Notes: generated by a model from the sequence alone, not told the origin. DNA of 50,037 nucleotides from Burkholderiales bacterium Ga0074133 (GCA_001464865.1 LNEG01000161.1:1-50037); one strand, 5' to 3'. Numbered from the stretch's first letter, positions 23,978 through 35,249 are shown. Numbers and translations: made by a program.

Positions 23978-25855
23978 ATGAGCGCTTCTGTCTTTCAACG
24001 CAAACCCTATCTGATGGGCCTGAGCATCGCGGCGCTGGCCGTGCTGGCAGCCTGCGGCGGCAACGATGGCCCGGCCACGCCGGTGGCCACGCCCGAGCCG
24101 CCCGAGCAGTTCGTGCCGCCCGAGCCGCCGTCGGGCTACACGCCCAAGGCCATTGCGTATGCCAACAAGGACATGGTGGCCGCGGCCAACCCGCTGGCAG
24201 TGAAGGCAGGCGCGGAGATTCTGGCCAAGGGCGGCAGCGCGACCGATGCGGCCATAGCCGTGCAGATGGTGCTCAACCTGGTCGAGCCGCAGTCCTCGGG
24301 CATTGGCGGCGGCGCTTTCATGCTGCATTACGACAAGGGTGCCAACAAGCTGCTGGCGTATGACGGCCGCGAGACCGCGCCCAAAGCCGCCACGCCTAGC
24401 CTGTTCATCGGGGCCGATGGCAAGCCGCTGGCCTTCCTGGCGGCGGTGGACGGTGGCCTGTCGGTAGGCACACCCGGCGTGCTGCGCATGCTGGAAGCCG
24501 CACACAAGGCCCACGGCAAGCTGCCGTGGAAGGACCTGTTCGATCCCGCCATCAAGCTCAGCGAAGACGGCTTTGCCATCTCGCCACGCATGAGCATCTC
24601 GATCGCCGGATCGGCCGCGCGCATCAAGGCGCAGGGCGAGCCAGGCGCGAGCTACTTCCTCAACACCGACGGCACGGCCAAAGCCGCGGGCACGCTGCTC
24701 AAGAACCCCGAATTCGCGGCCACGCTGCGCGCCATTGCCGCCGGCGGTGCCGACGCCTTCTACAAGGGCGACATCGCCCGCGACATCGTGGCCAAGGTGG
24801 CCACGCACCCCACCAACCCCGGCAAGCTGGCGCTCGATGACCTGAGCGGCTACACGCACAAGGTGCGCGAGCCCGTGTGCGGCACCTACCGCGTGCAGTA
24901 CCGCGTGTGCGGCATGCCCGCGCCCAGCTCGGGCGGCATCGCGGTGCTGCAGACGCTGGGCATGCTGCAGGGCTTTGACCTGGCGGCCATGAAGCCCAAC
25001 ACGCTGGATTCGGTGCATGTGGTGTCCGAGGCCTACCGCCTGGCCTACGCCGACCGCGCCCTGTACGTGGCCGACCCCGACTTCGTGAGCGTGCCGCAGG
25101 CCGGCCTGATCAATGCCGACTACCTCAAGGAGCGCGCCAAGCTCATCAGCATGCAAAAGAGCATCGGCGTGCCGGTGGCAGGCACGCCGCCGGGCGTGGC
25201 CGCCGTGCCGGGCAAGGACACCTCGCTGGCCCTGCCATCGACCACGCACCTGTCCATCGTTGACAACGCGGGCAATGCGGTGTCGATGACGACGACCATC
25301 GAAAACGGCTTTGGCAGCCTGCAGATGGTGCGTGGTTTCCTGCTGAACAACCAGCTCACCGACTTCTCGTTCACGGCCACCGACGCAGCAGGGCTGCCGA
25401 TTGCCAACAGCGTGCAGGCCGGCAAGCGCCCGCGCAGCTCCATGGCGCCCACCATCATCTTCAACGCATCGACGGGTGACGTGGAAGGCGTGATCGGCTC
25501 GCCCGGCGGCAGCGCCATCATCCAGTACACGACCAAGGCCATCCTGGGCATGACCGACTGGGGCCTGAACGTCCAGCAGGCCATCAACCTGCCCAACTTT
25601 GGCGCGCAGACCAACGCCACCACCTCGATCGAAAAAGGCTCGCTGATCGACACCGCCACCATCCGCGATGGCCTCAAGGCACGCGGCCACACCGTGGCGC
25701 AGACCGACAGCTTCACCAGCGGCCTGCATGGCGTGATCTACAACGGCCTGCGTGCCGACGGTAAGGCTGGCCTGCTCTCGCGCAACCCCGGCGCGGGCAC
25801 GTACGCCGGTGGCGCCGACCCCCGCCGTGAAGGGATTGCCCAGGGCAACAACTGA
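23978..25855 (+). CDS. ggt: Gamma-glutamyltransferase, lipoprotein-type
   Basis: This enzyme cleaves and transfers gamma-glutamyl groups from glutathione and related compounds, outside the cytoplasmic membrane. The 625-residue precursor starts with a lipoprotein signal (IAALAVLAACGG, cysteine near residue 27) instead of a plain signal peptide. The self-cleavage Thr is predicted at residue 422 in TTHLSIVDNAGNAVSMT, giving large and small subunits. DGRETAP (substrate arginine), SSGIGGGAFM and GSPGGSAI are intact. A Pro/Glu-rich stretch (PEPPEQFVPPEPPS) after the lipid site probably tethers it. It is followed by an intrinsic terminator at 25923. Confidence 0.94.
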   Translation: MSASVFQRKPYLMGLSIAALAVLAACGGNDGPATPVATPEPPEQFVPPEPPSGYTPKAIAYANKDMVAAANPLAVKAGAEILAKGGSATDAAIAVQMVLNLVEPQSSGIGGGAFMLHYDKGANKLLAYDGRETAPKAATPSLFIGADGKPLAFLAAVDGGLSVGTPGVLRMLEAAHKAHGKLPWKDLFDPAIKLSEDGFAISPRMSISIAGSAARIKAQGEPGASYFLNTDGTAKAAGTLLKNPEFAATLRAIAAGGADAFYKGDIARDIVAKVATHPTNPGKLALDDLSGYTHKVREPVCGTYRVQYRVCGMPAPSSGGIAVLQTLGMLQGFDLAAMKPNTLDSVHVVSEAYRLAYADRALYVADPDFVSVPQAGLINADYLKERAKLISMQKSIGVPVAGTPPGVAAVPGKDTSLALPSTTHLSIVDNAGNAVSMTTTIENGFGSLQMVRGFLLNNQLTDFSFTATDAAGLPIANSVQAGKRPRSSMAPTIIFNASTGDVEGVIGSPGGSAIIQYTTKAILGMTDWGLNVQQAINLPNFGAQTNATTSIEKGSLIDTATIRDGLKARGHTVAQTDSFTSGLHGVIYNGLRADGKAGLLSRNPGAGTYAGGADPRREGIAQGNN

Positions 25856-25922
25856 TCGGCATCAGCGGCGCGCGCAACAAGGCGCTGCACCGCGGTGCAG
25901 GTGGCCCGTCCACCCGCACCCC

Positions 25923-25954
25923 GGCTGCCCGGCGAAAGCCTGGCAGCCTTTTTT
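25923..25954 (+). terminator. Intrinsic terminator after ggt
   Basis: GGCTGCC and GGCAGCC (25923-25929 and 25942-25948) form a 7-bp stem with a 12-base loop, followed immediately by TTTTTT. It lies 68 bp after the ggt stop. Confidence 0.85.
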
Positions 25955-26057
25955 GTTTCCGCCGGATACTCGTGCAGCGGCCGAGATCGGACTGAAAAGC
26001 CCGTGAGGCCATGGCCCGGCACCGCCGCCGCTTCATCCGCACCCCAGGAGACTTCCC

Positions 26058-27464
26058 ATGCCTGAATTCCCGTTGTCTGAAACCCGGCCCGCGCGCACCG
26101 CAGCGGCCTTGCCGGCAACCCTGCTGGCGATGGCGCTGGCGGGCTGCGCATCGGCACCGACCGGGCCTGCTGCCAAAGCGGCCGCCACCGCCGCCATCGC
26201 CGAAGCAGCGCCCGCGGCGGCCCCGTGCCCGAAGGATGTGGCCGCCATTGCACGGTGCCTCTCGGGTCAGGACTCTGCGGGCGCCTATTACCTGATCGCC
26301 GTCCCGCACCTGTGGAACCAGCACCTGGTGCTGCACGCCCACGGCGGCCCTGCGCTGGGTGCGCCCAGGGCCGAGCGGTCGGTGGAAGACCTGGAGCGCT
26401 GGCAGATCATGGTGCGCGCCGGCTACGCCTGGGCCGGCAGCACCTTCCGCCAGGGCGGCGTGGAAGTGCGCGCCGCGGCCGAAGACACCGAGCGCCTGCG
26501 CCAGATCTTTGTGCAGCATGTAGCCAAGCCGCAGCGCACGGTGCTGCACGGCCAGTCGTGGGGCGCCAGCGTGGCCGCCAAGGGGGCCGAGATGTTCCAG
26601 CGCACGGCCGATGGCAAGCGCCCGTACGACGCGGTGCTGCTCACCAGCGGCGTGCTGGCCGGGGGGACCCGCTCGTACGACTTCCGCACCGACCTGCGCG
26701 TGGTGTACCAGTACCTGTGCAACAACCATCCGCGCCCGACAGAGGCGCAGTACCCGCTCCACATCGGCCTGCCTGCCGATGCGGCCATGACGCAGGCCGA
26801 CCTGGCCGCGCGCCTGAACGAATGCCTGGGTCTGAACAGGCCCGCCGCCGAGCGCACGCCCGAGCAGCAGCGCAAGGTCAAGACCATCGTCGATGTGATC
26901 CGCATCCCGGCCAGCTCCATCCAGGGCCACATGAACTGGGCCACGTTCCTTTTCCGTGACGTCGTGCAGCACCGCACGGGCGGTGCCAGCCCGTTTGGCA
27001 ATATGGGCGTGGTCTACAAGGGGTCGGCAGACGACGCAGCGCTCAACGCCGGCGTACTGCGCTACCGCGCCGACCCGCAGGCCGTGGCGCGCTTTGCCGC
27101 GGACACCGACCCGACAGGCCGCATCCCGGTGCCGGTGCTCACCGTGAAGGGCGTGGATGACCCCACCGCCTTTGTCGAGCTGGATGCGCAGTTCAAGGTC
27201 ACCATGGAGCAGGGCGGCAGCAGCGCGCGCCTGGTGCAGACCTTCACGCAGCACAGCACCCACAGCTACCTGAGCGACCCGACCTACCCTACGCTGATGA
27301 ACGCCCTGCTGCGCTGGGTGGACGAGGGCGCAAAGCCCACGCCCGAGGGCATTGCCAGGGACTGCGCAGCGCAGGAAGCCCGGTACGGCAAGGGCTGTGC
27401 ATTTCTGCCCGCCTATGCGCCCGCACCGCTGGCCAGCCGGGTGTATGACCGCCAGCGGCCCTGA
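26058..27464 (+). CDS. Predicted lipoprotein alpha/beta hydrolase
   Basis: The 468-residue protein has a signal with a lipobox (LLAMALAGC, cysteine near residue 31). A low-complexity Ala stretch follows, then a hydrolase domain. Visible features are LVLHAHGGPALG (oxyanion region), GQSWGAS as a nucleophile elbow with serine around residue 166, and PVPVLTVKGVDDPTAFVEL near the acid position. THSYLSDP may hold the histidine. Cysteines in APCPKD, ARCLSG, YLCNNH, ECLGL and the C-terminal DCAAQ / GCAF could form disulfides. The ATG at 26058 follows CAGGAG. The substrate is unknown; this is the second lipoprotein hydrolase in the window. Confidence 0.75.
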   Translation: MPEFPLSETRPARTAAALPATLLAMALAGCASAPTGPAAKAAATAAIAEAAPAAAPCPKDVAAIARCLSGQDSAGAYYLIAVPHLWNQHLVLHAHGGPALGAPRAERSVEDLERWQIMVRAGYAWAGSTFRQGGVEVRAAAEDTERLRQIFVQHVAKPQRTVLHGQSWGASVAAKGAEMFQRTADGKRPYDAVLLTSGVLAGGTRSYDFRTDLRVVYQYLCNNHPRPTEAQYPLHIGLPADAAMTQADLAARLNECLGLNRPAAERTPEQQRKVKTIVDVIRIPASSIQGHMNWATFLFRDVVQHRTGGASPFGNMGVVYKGSADDAALNAGVLRYRADPQAVARFAADTDPTGRIPVPVLTVKGVDDPTAFVELDAQFKVTMEQGGSSARLVQTFTQHSTHSYLSDPTYPTLMNALLRWVDEGAKPTPEGIARDCAAQEARYGKGCAFLPAYAPAPLASRVYDRQRP

Positions 27465-27496
27465 CCTCTATCGCGGCGCAGCGCCCCGCCAAGCAA

Positions 27497-27526
27497 AAGG
27501 CCCCGCTCGATGGCGGGGCCTTTTTT
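27497..27526. terminator. Probable bidirectional intrinsic terminator
   Basis: AAGGCCCCGC and GCGGGGCCTT (27497-27506 and 27513-27522) form a perfect 10-bp stem around a 6-base loop, flanked by T residues on the plus strand and AAAA on the left. It lies 32 bp after the hydrolase stop and about 160 bp past the convergent icd stop, so it can serve both. Confidence 0.88.
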
Positions 27527-27533
27527 CGCATTG

Positions 27534-27568
27534 CATCAAAAATAATAGCAATACAGGCAATCAAAACC
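27534..27568 (-). repeat. Dispersed intergenic repeat family A, copy 3
   Basis: Read on the minus strand this contains TTTTGATTGCCTGTATTGCT and then ATTATTTTTGATG, closest to copy 1 at 3951. It lies between the terminator and the end of icd. Confidence 0.6.
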
Positions 27569-27683
27569 TGGACTACAGCCTGATCTGGCCATCAATGCCT
27601 GCCTGGAGTGCCTTGCAGGCGGCTCCTGCAGCCCCGCAGCGCGCCGGTCAGGCACGCCGCGCGGCGCAGTGCAGGGCGGTGCC

Positions 27684-29918
27684 TTATTTCACCGAGGCGA
27701 GCGCCTTGTTCAGCGTGGCGCTGGGGCGCATCACGGCATCGAGCTTGGCCACATCGGGCTGGTAGTAGCCGCCGATGTCGGCAGGCTGGCCCTGCACCGC
27801 GGCCAGTTCGTCCACGATCTTCTGCTCGTCGGCTGCCAGCTGCTTGGCCAGGGGCGCAAACCTGGCTGCCAGTTCGGCATCTTCCGTCTGCGCTGCCAGT
27901 TCCTGTGCCCAGTACAGCGCCAGGTAGAACTGGCTGCCGCGGTTGTCCAGCTGGCCGGTCTTGGGCGATGGGTTCTTGTTGTTGTCCAAGAGCTTGCCCG
28001 TGGCGGCGTCCAGCGTTTTGGCCAGTACCTTGGCCTTGGCGTTGCCGGTCTTGATGCCAAGGTCTTCCAGCGACACGGCCAGTGCCAGGAACTCACCCAG
28101 CGAATCCCAGCGCAGGTGGTTTTCTTCCACCAGCTGCTGCACGTGCTTCGGCGCAGAGCCGCCCGCACCCGTTTCGTACATGCCGCCACCGGCCATCAGC
28201 GGCACGATGGACAGCATCTTGGCCGATGTGCCCAGTTCCATGATGGGGAACAGGTCGGTCAGGTAGTCGCGCAGGATGTTGCCAGTGGCGCTGATGGTGT
28301 CCAGGCCGCGGATCACGCGTTCCAGCGTGTATCGCATCGCACGCACCTGGCTCATGATCTGGATGTCCAGGCCCACGGTGTTGTGCTCGTGCAGGTACAT
28401 CTTCACCTTGGTGATGAGTTCCTTTTCATGCGGGCGGTACGAGTCGAGCCAGAACACCACGGGCATGCCGGAGTTGCGGGCGCGGTTCACAGCCAGCTTC
28501 ACCCAGTCGCGGATCGCGGCGTCCTTGACCTGGCACATGCGCCAGATGTCGCCGGCTTCCACGTTCTGGGAGAGCAGCACTTCGCCCGTGGCCAGGTCGG
28601 TGATGTTGGCCACGCCGTCTTCAGCGATCTCGAACGTCTTGTCGTGCGAGCCGTATTCCTCGGCCTGCTGGGCCATCAGGCCCACGTTGGGCACCGTGCC
28701 CATGGTCTTGGGGTCGAACGCGCCGTGCCACTTGCAGAAGTTGATGATCTCCTGATAAATGCGGGCAAAGGTCGATTCGGGCATCACGGCCTTCACGTCC
28801 TTCAGGCGGCCGTTGGCGTCCCACATCTTGCCGCCGTTCCGGATCATCGCGGGCATGGAAGCGTCCACGATGATGTCGTTGGGCGAGTGGAAGTTGGTGA
28901 TGCCCTTGGCCGAATCGACCATGGCGAGTTCGGGGCGGTGCTCGTGGCAGGCGTGCAGGTCGCGCTTGATCTCGTCGCGCTGGCTTTGCGGCAGCGTTTC
29001 GATCTTGCTGTACAGGTCGACCATGCCGTTGTTCACGTTCACGCCCAGCTCTTCAAAGGTCTTGGCGTGTTTCTCGAACGCATCCTTGTAGAAGATCTTC
29101 ACGCAGTGGCCGAACACGATGGGGTGCGACACCTTCATCATCGTGGCCTTCACGTGCAGCGAGAACATCACGCCGGTCTTGCGTGCGTCCTCGATTTCCT
29201 TTTCGTAGAACTCCAGCAGCGCCTTCTTGCTCATGAACATGCTGTCGATCACTTCACGATCGAGCAGGCTGACCTTGGGCTTCAGGATGAGCGTCTTGCC
29301 GCTCTTGGTGATCAGCTCCATCTTCACGTCACGGGCGCGGTCCAGCGTCATCGACTTCTCGCCGTGATAGAAGTCGCCCGCGTGCATGTGCGAGACGTGC
29401 GAGCGCGATGCCTGGCTCCACTCGGCCATGCTGTGCGGGTTCTTGCGGGCGTATTCCTTCACGGCCTTGGGCGCGCGGCGGTCCGAGTTGCCTTCGCGCA
29501 GCACGGGGTTCACGGCCGAGCCGATGCACTTGCCGTAGCGGGCCTTGATGTCCTTTTCCTTGTCGTCCTTGGGCTGGTCCGGGTAATCGGGCAGGGCGTA
29601 GCCCTTGGCCTGCAGCTCGGCAATGGCCGCCTTGAGCTGCGAGACCGACGCGCTGATGTTGGGCAGCTTGATGATGTTGGCGTCGGGCTGCAGCGTCTTC
29701 TTGCCCAGCTCGGCCAGGGTGTTGGGAGCGCGCTGGCTCTCGGTCAGGAATTCGGGAAACTCACCCAGCACCCGCGCTGCCACGGAGATGTCGCTCTCGG
29801 TCACGTTGATGCCTGCCGGCGCCGCAAACGTGCGGATGATGGGCAGGAACGAAGCCGTGGCCAGGCGAGGTGCCTCGTCGGTCAGGGTGTAGATGATGGT
29901 GGGTTGCTGGGTCGTCAT
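27684..29918 (-). CDS. icd: Monomeric NADP-dependent isocitrate dehydrogenase
   Basis: This enzyme converts isocitrate to 2-oxoglutarate and CO2 with NADP in the TCA cycle. The 744-residue length and the sequence ([15 protein letters not shown] at the start, [64 protein letters not shown]) identify the monomeric class, as in Azotobacter and Corynebacterium. The ATG at 29918 starts MTTQQPT; the longer frame has no family likeness. The gene is flanked upstream by two inverted-repeat features (29974 and 30082) that may regulate it. It is isolated from neighbouring genes and probably monocistronic. Confidence 0.97.
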   Translation of the reverse strand: MTTQQPTIIYTLTDEAPRLATASFLPIIRTFAAPAGINVTESDISVAARVLGEFPEFLTESQRAPNTLAELGKKTLQPDANIIKLPNISASVSQLKAAIAELQAKGYALPDYPDQPKDDKEKDIKARYGKCIGSAVNPVLREGNSDRRAPKAVKEYARKNPHSMAEWSQASRSHVSHMHAGDFYHGEKSMTLDRARDVKMELITKSGKTLILKPKVSLLDREVIDSMFMSKKALLEFYEKEIEDARKTGVMFSLHVKATMMKVSHPIVFGHCVKIFYKDAFEKHAKTFEELGVNVNNGMVDLYSKIETLPQSQRDEIKRDLHACHEHRPELAMVDSAKGITNFHSPNDIIVDASMPAMIRNGGKMWDANGRLKDVKAVMPESTFARIYQEIINFCKWHGAFDPKTMGTVPNVGLMAQQAEEYGSHDKTFEIAEDGVANITDLATGEVLLSQNVEAGDIWRMCQVKDAAIRDWVKLAVNRARNSGMPVVFWLDSYRPHEKELITKVKMYLHEHNTVGLDIQIMSQVRAMRYTLERVIRGLDTISATGNILRDYLTDLFPIMELGTSAKMLSIVPLMAGGGMYETGAGGSAPKHVQQLVEENHLRWDSLGEFLALAVSLEDLGIKTGNAKAKVLAKTLDAATGKLLDNNKNPSPKTGQLDNRGSQFYLALYWAQELAAQTEDAELAARFAPLAKQLAADEQKIVDELAAVQGQPADIGGYYQPDVAKLDAVMRPSATLNKALASVK

Positions 29919-29973
29919 GGCTTGTCTCACGAACAGAGTTTGTAAATGCCCCGGCCGGGTCGCGGCGGAGCTT

Positions 29974-30029
29974 GGGAGCCTCCGCACGAATCAAGCGCTT
30001 AGTGCGCGCTGATTCATGCAGCGGCTCCC
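29974..30029. promoter_or_regulatory. Imperfect inverted repeat upstream of icd
   Basis: GGGAGCC at 29974-29980 and GGCTCCC at 30023-30029 pair outside, and GCACGAATCAAGCGC pairs with GCGCTGATTCATGC inside. Together they form a long interrupted stem. It lies 56 bp upstream of the icd start on the minus strand, so it would be in the leader RNA or promoter. No T-run follows it, so a simple terminator is unlikely. Confidence 0.6.
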
Positions 30030-30081
30030 ATGGCAAATGCTCCACGATTCTGCTTGCTCAGGGCTGTCATGGCGCGGCGTT

Positions 30082-30109
30082 TTTGCAATTGAATCTCATA
30101 TTGCAAAAT
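30082..30109. promoter_or_regulatory. Palindromic operator-like site upstream of icd
   Basis: TTTTGCAAT at 30082-30090 and ATTGCAAAA at 30101-30109 form a perfect 9-bp inverted repeat with a 10-bp AT-rich spacer, in an AT-rich island of an otherwise GC-rich gap. The spacing of one helical turn between half-sites suits a dimeric regulator. The bound protein is unknown. Confidence 0.65.
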
Positions 30110-30187
30110 TTGTTGTCAGGCGAGGCATATTTTTTTGCGTTTCGTGCATGGGTGTGGGTGGGCAGGACGCCGCTGCAACCGCGGCCT

Positions 30188-30940
30188 TCAACCTGGTGGC
30201 ACCCGGCAAACCCGGTCTGCCGCGACCGCAAAACGCAGGGCGTCGGGCGCCGGGGGCAGGCTGGATGTGCCGGTGAATGCGCCAAACGCCGGCAGCACCA
30301 GGAGGCCGGGGCTCCAGTCAAAGCAGGGCAGTCGCAACCGGTCGCGGGCCATGCCGCGCAGCGTCACGGTCGGGTGCAGGTGGCCGGCCAGCACGGTGGC
30401 GCCGCCGGCCTTTTGCGGGTGATGGCAGGCCAGCATGGGCACGCCCTGCACGGGCGCCCACGGCTCGTTGACCAGTGCAATGCCCAGTGCGGCAGGCGGG
30501 TCTCCCGCATGCGCGTCGTGGTTGCCACGCACCAGTGTCATGTGCACCGCCCCGTGCTGCTCGCGCCACGGTTGCAGCTGCTGCCACAGCGCATCTGCAG
30601 CGCCGGTGCGTGCATGCAGAAAGTCACCCAGAAAGACGAGGTGCCGCGCACCCGTGGCCCGCAGCAGCGCATCGAGCCGCGCCAGGTTGTCGCCTGTGGT
30701 GCCGTGTGGCACGGGCTGGCCCGCCCGGCGGAAGGTGGCTGCCTTGCCAAAGTGCACATCGGCGACCAGCACCATGCTTTCAGCGGGCCACCACACGGCG
30801 CGCTGCGGCAGCAGCCAAAGTGCGGTGCCGCAGGGCAGCGCCATGGGGTGTGCACCTGCCGGGGCTTCGGGCGCGGCGGGTGAGGCTACGAGTCCGGCAG
30901 TGGGAATGACAGCGGCGTGGGTGGTCACGGGCCGCATCAT
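30188..30940 (-). CDS. pdeM: PdeM-type ligase-associated metallophosphoesterase
   Basis: The 250-residue protein carries the calcineurin-like phosphoesterase motifs [14 protein letters not shown] (DxH), FLGDFLHAR (GD), LVRGNHD (GNHD) and LAGHLHPTV (GHxH), so its two-metal site is intact. PdeM enzymes are encoded with an Lhr-like helicase, a DNA ligase and an MBL exonuclease. It is the last gene of the four-gene minus-strand operon: its start overlaps the helicase stop by 4 bp. The natural substrate within the repair pathway is not known to me. Confidence 0.93.
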   Translation of the reverse strand: MMRPVTTHAAVIPTAGLVASPAAPEAPAGAHPMALPCGTALWLLPQRAVWWPAESMVLVADVHFGKAATFRRAGQPVPHGTTGDNLARLDALLRATGARHLVFLGDFLHARTGAADALWQQLQPWREQHGAVHMTLVRGNHDAHAGDPPAALGIALVNEPWAPVQGVPMLACHHPQKAGGATVLAGHLHPTVTLRGMARDRLRLPCFDWSPGLLVLPAFGAFTGTSSLPPAPDALRFAVAADRVCRVPPG

Positions 30941-33564
30941 CGCGCAGCGCGTTGGCCTCTGGCGCGGCGGGGTCTTGCCGGGGCTGGCGTATCGGCGGGC
31001 TCCAGCGCCACGGGCAGTGCGGGGCCATGTGCGCGGGCCGTACCCATGGTGGCATCGGCCGCCACCTCGAGCGCCTGCACCATGCGCGCCAGCCGGTCGC
31101 CCAGGCTCTCGGTGCTCAGGCGCTCGCGAAAGCGTTCGACCATCAGCGGCAGGGCAAACGGGGTGGGGCGCTCCAGCATGTGGACGGACAGTTGCTGGCT
31201 CTTCATGCGCTGCAGCGTCTGCGCCAGACGCGCCATGTCCAGCTCCTGCACCAGCAGCTCGGCGCGCGCCTGGGCCAGCAGCAGGTTGCCGGGGTCGTAC
31301 TGGGCAAACACGTCGTAGTACAGCGACGACGATGCCTGCAGTTGCCGGCTGCTGCGCTGCTCGCCGGGGTGGCTTTGAAAGATGAGCCCGGCAATGCGCG
31401 CAATCTCGCGAAAGCGCCTGCGCGCCATTTCGGTGGCGTTCAGGCTGGCCAGCACTTCATCTTCCAGCCCTCCCTCCAGTCCTTCCCCCACGGTGCTGTG
31501 CGTGGCCTCGCCGATCAGGTGCGGCAGCAGCGCAGGCCAGTCCACCGGCTTGGCCGACAGCAGCTCCAGTCCGTAGTCGTTGACGGCAATTGAGAAGGTG
31601 TTGGGCACCTGCTGCGATGCGCGCCACGCCAGCAGGCCCGCCAGCCCCAGGTGCACCAGCCGCCCGGCCAGCGGGTACAGGTACAGGTGCCAGCCCTCGC
31701 GCGTGTGCAGCACCTCGGCCACCAGCCGGCCCGGCGTGGGCAGGGCCGACCACGCACCCTGCAGCGCCAGCAGCGGCTGCGCGCAGCGCATCTCGGGCGA
31801 CGCGAACACACCGCGCTCGGCCTGCTCCAGCTGGCGAAGCATGGCGTCGGCCAGCGTGTTCGACATGGGCATGCGCCCGCCGTTCCAGCGCGGCAGTGCG
31901 GCGCTGCCCTTGGGCGCGGTGCGCACGTAGGCCGTCATCTGCTGCGTGCGCACCAGCGCCAGCAGGCGGCCCGCAAACATGAAAACGTCGCCGGGCTTGA
32001 GGCGCGCAATGAAGCTCTCTTCCACCGAGCCCAGCCGCCCGCCGCTCACAAACTGCACCTGCATGCTGGCATCGCTCACGATGGTGCCGATGTTGCTGCG
32101 GTGGCGGCGTGCCAGGCGCGCATCGGGCATGCGCCACACGCCGTCTTCATCGGGCACCACGCGGTGAAAGTCGGGGTAGTTGGCCAGCGATGCGCCGCCC
32201 TGGCGCACAAACTGCAACGCCCACTGCCAGTCGTTGTCGGCCAGCTGTGCGTAGGCGGGCGCACGGCGCACTTCTGCCAGCAAGGCATCGGGCACAAAGC
32301 CGCCGCCCAGCGCGATGGTGACCAGGTGCTGCACCAGCACATCCAGCGGCGCGCGGGGCGTGTGGCGGTCTTCGATGCGGCCCTCGGCCAGGGCCTGGCG
32401 GGCGGCAGCGGCTTCCACCAGTTCCAGGCTGTGCGTGGGCACCAGCGTGATGCTGCTGGTGCGCCCTGGCGCGTGGCCCGATCGGCCTGCGCGCTGCACC
32501 AGCCGCGCCACGCCCTTGGCCGAGCCGATCTGCAGCACCTGCTCTACGGGCAGGAAGTCCACGCCCAGGTCCAGGCTCGATGTGCACACCACGGCCTTCA
32601 GGGTGCCGGCCTTGAGCCCCGCCTCGACCCAGCCTCGCACCTCGCCGCTGAGCGAGCCGTGGTGCAGCGCCAGCGTGCCTGCCCAGTCGGGCCGCGCCTC
32701 CAGCAGCGCCTGGTACCAGCGCTCGGACTGCGAGCGCGTGTTGGTGAACACCAGGGTGGATGCGCTGGACTCGATCGACTGCACCACCTGGGGCAGCAGC
32801 GACAGGCCCATGTGCCCCGCCCACGCAAAGCGCTCCACGCGCCCGGGCAGCAGCACCTGCACCTGCAGCGCCTTGTCGATGCGGCCCTGCACCAGCAGCG
32901 GCCTGGCGCGGCGCGGTGCACGCGGGGGCAGGGCGGGCACCAGCGTGGCCAGTGCATCGGGCAGGTTGCCCAGCGTGGCTGACATGCCCCACACCTGCAG
33001 GCGCGGGTTCCAGCCCGACAGCCGCGCCAGCGCCAGCTGCACCTGCACGCCGCGCTTGTTGCCCACCAGCTCGTGCCACTCGTCCACCACCACCAGCTGC
33101 ACGCTGGAAAGGCGCTCGTGCGCATCGGCGCGGGCCAGCAGCAGCGACACGCTCTCGGGCGTGGTTACCAGCACGGTGGGCAGGCGCCGGTCTTGCGCGG
33201 CGCGCTCGCCGCTGGCGGTGTCGCCCGTGCGCAGGCCGCTGGTCCAGTGCGGCGCCAGGGCGGGCAGGGGCTCTTGCAGGGCGCGCAGCGAGTCGGTGGC
33301 CAGCGCGCGCATGGGGGTGATCCACAGCACCGTGAGCGGCGGGGCCGCTGCACGGCGTGCCCTGGGGCTTGCCTCGGGCGCCGGGGCGGGGGTAGCCAGG
33401 TGCTGCAGCGCGCCCAGCCATACCGCATACGTTTTGCCCGCGCCGGTGGTGGCGTGCAGCAGGCCCGAGCGGCCCTCGGCCATGGCTTGCCACACCTGTT
33501 GCTGGAACGGGAAAGGTTGCCAGCCGCGGGCCGCCATCCAGCGCTCTGCGGTGCTGTCGGTCAT
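30937..33564 (-). CDS. Ligase-associated DEXH-box DNA helicase (Lhr-Core type)
   Basis: The 875-residue superfamily 2 helicase unwinds DNA using ATP. Motifs in order are [12 protein letters not shown] (Walker A, about residues 39-50), [10 protein letters not shown] (Ia), [15 protein letters not shown] (DEWH motif II), GMSATLGN (III), [12 protein letters not shown] (V) and [15 protein letters not shown] (VI). A long C-terminal part typical of Lhr follows. The 875-residue length fits the core form without the extra C-terminal domain of full-length Lhr. The gene overlaps both neighbours by 4 bp (ligase upstream, pdeM downstream), so translation is probably coupled. It is expected to act in the repair of damaged DNA. 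Confidence 0.94.
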   Translation of the reverse strand: MTDSTAERWMAARGWQPFPFQQQVWQAMAEGRSGLLHATTGAGKTYAVWLGALQHLATPAPAPEASPRARRAAAPPLTVLWITPMRALATDSLRALQEPLPALAPHWTSGLRTGDTASGERAAQDRRLPTVLVTTPESVSLLLARADAHERLSSVQLVVVDEWHELVGNKRGVQVQLALARLSGWNPRLQVWGMSATLGNLPDALATLVPALPPRAPRRARPLLVQGRIDKALQVQVLLPGRVERFAWAGHMGLSLLPQVVQSIESSASTLVFTNTRSQSERWYQALLEARPDWAGTLALHHGSLSGEVRGWVEAGLKAGTLKAVVCTSSLDLGVDFLPVEQVLQIGSAKGVARLVQRAGRSGHAPGRTSSITLVPTHSLELVEAAAARQALAEGRIEDRHTPRAPLDVLVQHLVTIALGGGFVPDALLAEVRRAPAYAQLADNDWQWALQFVRQGGASLANYPDFHRVVPDEDGVWRMPDARLARRHRSNIGTIVSDASMQVQFVSGGRLGSVEESFIARLKPGDVFMFAGRLLALVRTQQMTAYVRTAPKGSAALPRWNGGRMPMSNTLADAMLRQLEQAERGVFASPEMRCAQPLLALQGAWSALPTPGRLVAEVLHTREGWHLYLYPLAGRLVHLGLAGLLAWRASQQVPNTFSIAVNDYGLELLSAKPVDWPALLPHLIGEATHSTVGEGLEGGLEDEVLASLNATEMARRRFREIARIAGLIFQSHPGEQRSSRQLQASSSLYYDVFAQYDPGNLLLAQARAELLVQELDMARLAQTLQRMKSQQLSVHMLERPTPFALPLMVERFRERLSTESLGDRLARMVQALEVAADATMGTARAHGPALPVALEPADTPAPARPRRARGQRAAR

Positions 33565-35249
33565 GCGCTGCTTTCGGGCAGCAGCGCGGCCAGCGTTTGC
33601 AAGGTGTCGGCCTCGTCCACGGGCTTGTCCTGCCGCCAGCGCAGCATGCGCGGAAAGCGCACCGCAATACCGCTCTTGTGGCGCGGGCTGCGCGCAATGC
33701 CCTCAAAGCCCAGTTCAAACACCTGCGTGGCTTCCACGCTGCGCACGGGACCAAAGCTCTCGCGTGTGGTCTTGCGGACAATGGCATCCACCTGCGCGAT
33801 TTCGGCGTCGGTCAGGCCCGAATACGCCTTGGCAAACGGCACCAGCGTACGGCTGGGGTCATCGCGCGGGCCGTTCCACACGGCAAAGGTGTAGTCGGTG
33901 TACAGGCTGGCGCGGCGGCCATGGCCGCGCTGGGCGTAGATGAGCACGGCGTCCACGCTCATGGGGTCGATCTTCCACTTCCACCACACACCCACGTCCT
34001 TGGTGCGGCCCACGCCGTAGTGGGCGTGGCGGTGCTTGAGCATGAAGCCCTCGGTGCCCATGCCCCGCGCGGCCTCGCGCTGGCGGGCCAGGTCGGGCCA
34101 GTCGGCGCCTTGCAGCAGGGGGCTCAGGCGCAGTGCGCCCGCAGGTGCCGCCACGATGGCTGCAGGGTTCGGCTGCAACACGGCCTCCAGCAGCGCCCGC
34201 CGTGAATGCTGCGGTTGCGTGCGCACATCCTGCCCGGCGTGTTCCAGCAGGTCGTAGGCCACCAGCACCACGGGCAGTTCGCGCAGCAGCTTCGGGGTCA
34301 GCGTCTTGCGGCCCAGGCGCTTTTGCAGGTCGGCAAACGGGCGGGGGCCGGGTTCGCCCGGCAGCCACACCAGAATCTCGCCGTCGATCACCGTGCCATC
34401 GGGCAGGCCCTGCAGTGCGGCGTCGGCCAGCTCGGGAAAACGGTCGGTCACCAGCTCTTCACCGCGCGACCACACCCACGCCGCCCCGGAGCGCCGCACG
34501 ATCTGGGCGCGGATGCCGTCCCACTTCCACTCCACCTGCCAGTCCGCCGCGGGCCCCAGCAGCGCGGGCATGTCGGCCACGGCCTGGTTGAACGGGTGGG
34601 CCAGAAAGAAGGGGTAGGGGTGGCCGGCGGCGCCATCGGCGGGCGCACCCGCGTCGCCATCCGCTGGCGCCACCAGCGCGGCGTAGTCGGCCGCCTGCGG
34701 CTGGCGGCCGATCTGCGTGTAGCCCATCAGCCGGTGCGCGATGCGCTTGGCGTCCACCCCGCTCACGGTGGCCAGCGCGTGCGTGACCTGCAGGCGCGAC
34801 ACGCCCACGCGGAAGTTGCCGGTGATGAGCTTGAAGTACACAAACCGCTGATCGGCTGCCAGCATGTTCCACTGCGCGCGCAGGCGGGCATCGGCCTCGT
34901 CGGGGGGCAGGGCGCGCAGCGGCAGCAGCAGCGCCATCCACTCGGCCAGCGGCAGGTCGGCGGGCTCGGTGGGCGGGGGCAGCAGCAATGCGATGGTTTC
35001 GGCCAGGTCGCCCACCGCTTCGTAGCTTTCGTCAAACAGCCACTCGGGCAGGCCTGCGGCCTCTTGCGCCAGGGCCTTGAGGCGCTTGGTGGGCACCATC
35101 TGGCGCGGCTTGCCACCGGCCAGAAAGTACACGGCCCAGGCCGCATCGCCGGGCGCCGCCACCCTCAGGTAGGCCACCAGCGCCGCCAGCTTGGCCGACT
35201 GCGCGGTGGTGGCATCCAGCGCCTGGAAGAGGGAGGCAAACTGCTTCAT
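33561..35249 (-). CDS. ATP-dependent DNA ligase of the ligase-associated repair cluster
   Basis: The 562-residue ligase seals nicks after forming a lysine-AMP intermediate. The N-terminal helical DNA-binding region is followed by the adenylation motif [10 protein letters not shown], with the nucleophile Lys242. Other nucleotidyltransferase motifs are [15 protein letters not shown] (III), [22 protein letters not shown] (IV) and [19 protein letters not shown] (V). The C-terminal OB-fold part ends near [15 protein letters not shown]. It is a stand-alone ligase without the polymerase and nuclease domains of LigD. Start and stop overlap the exonuclease and helicase genes by 4 bp each. Confidence 0.95.
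   Translation of the reverse strand: MKQFASLFQALDATTAQSAKLAALVAYLRVAAPGDAAWAVYFLAGGKPRQMVPTKRLKALAQEAAGLPEWLFDESYEAVGDLAETIALLLPPPTEPADLPLAEWMALLLPLRALPPDEADARLRAQWNMLAADQRFVYFKLITGNFRVGVSRLQVTHALATVSGVDAKRIAHRLMGYTQIGRQPQAADYAALVAPADGDAGAPADGAAGHPYPFFLAHPFNQAVADMPALLGPAADWQVEWKWDGIRAQIVRRSGAAWVWSRGEELVTDRFPELADAALQGLPDGTVIDGEILVWLPGEPGPRPFADLQKRLGRKTLTPKLLRELPVVLVAYDLLEHAGQDVRTQPQHSRRALLEAVLQPNPAAIVAAPAGALRLSPLLQGADWPDLARQREAARGMGTEGFMLKHRHAHYGVGRTKDVGVWWKWKIDPMSVDAVLIYAQRGHGRRASLYTDYTFAVWNGPRDDPSRTLVPFAKAYSGLTDAEIAQVDAIVRKTTRESFGPVRSVEATQVFELGFEGIARSPRHKSGIAVRFPRMLRWRQDKPVDEADTLQTLAALLPESSA

Noticed and set aside
27669..29945. Plus-strand open frame (about 758 codons) across icd
   Set aside because: It is the complement of the well-conserved isocitrate dehydrogenase; its composition is typical of an antisense shadow.
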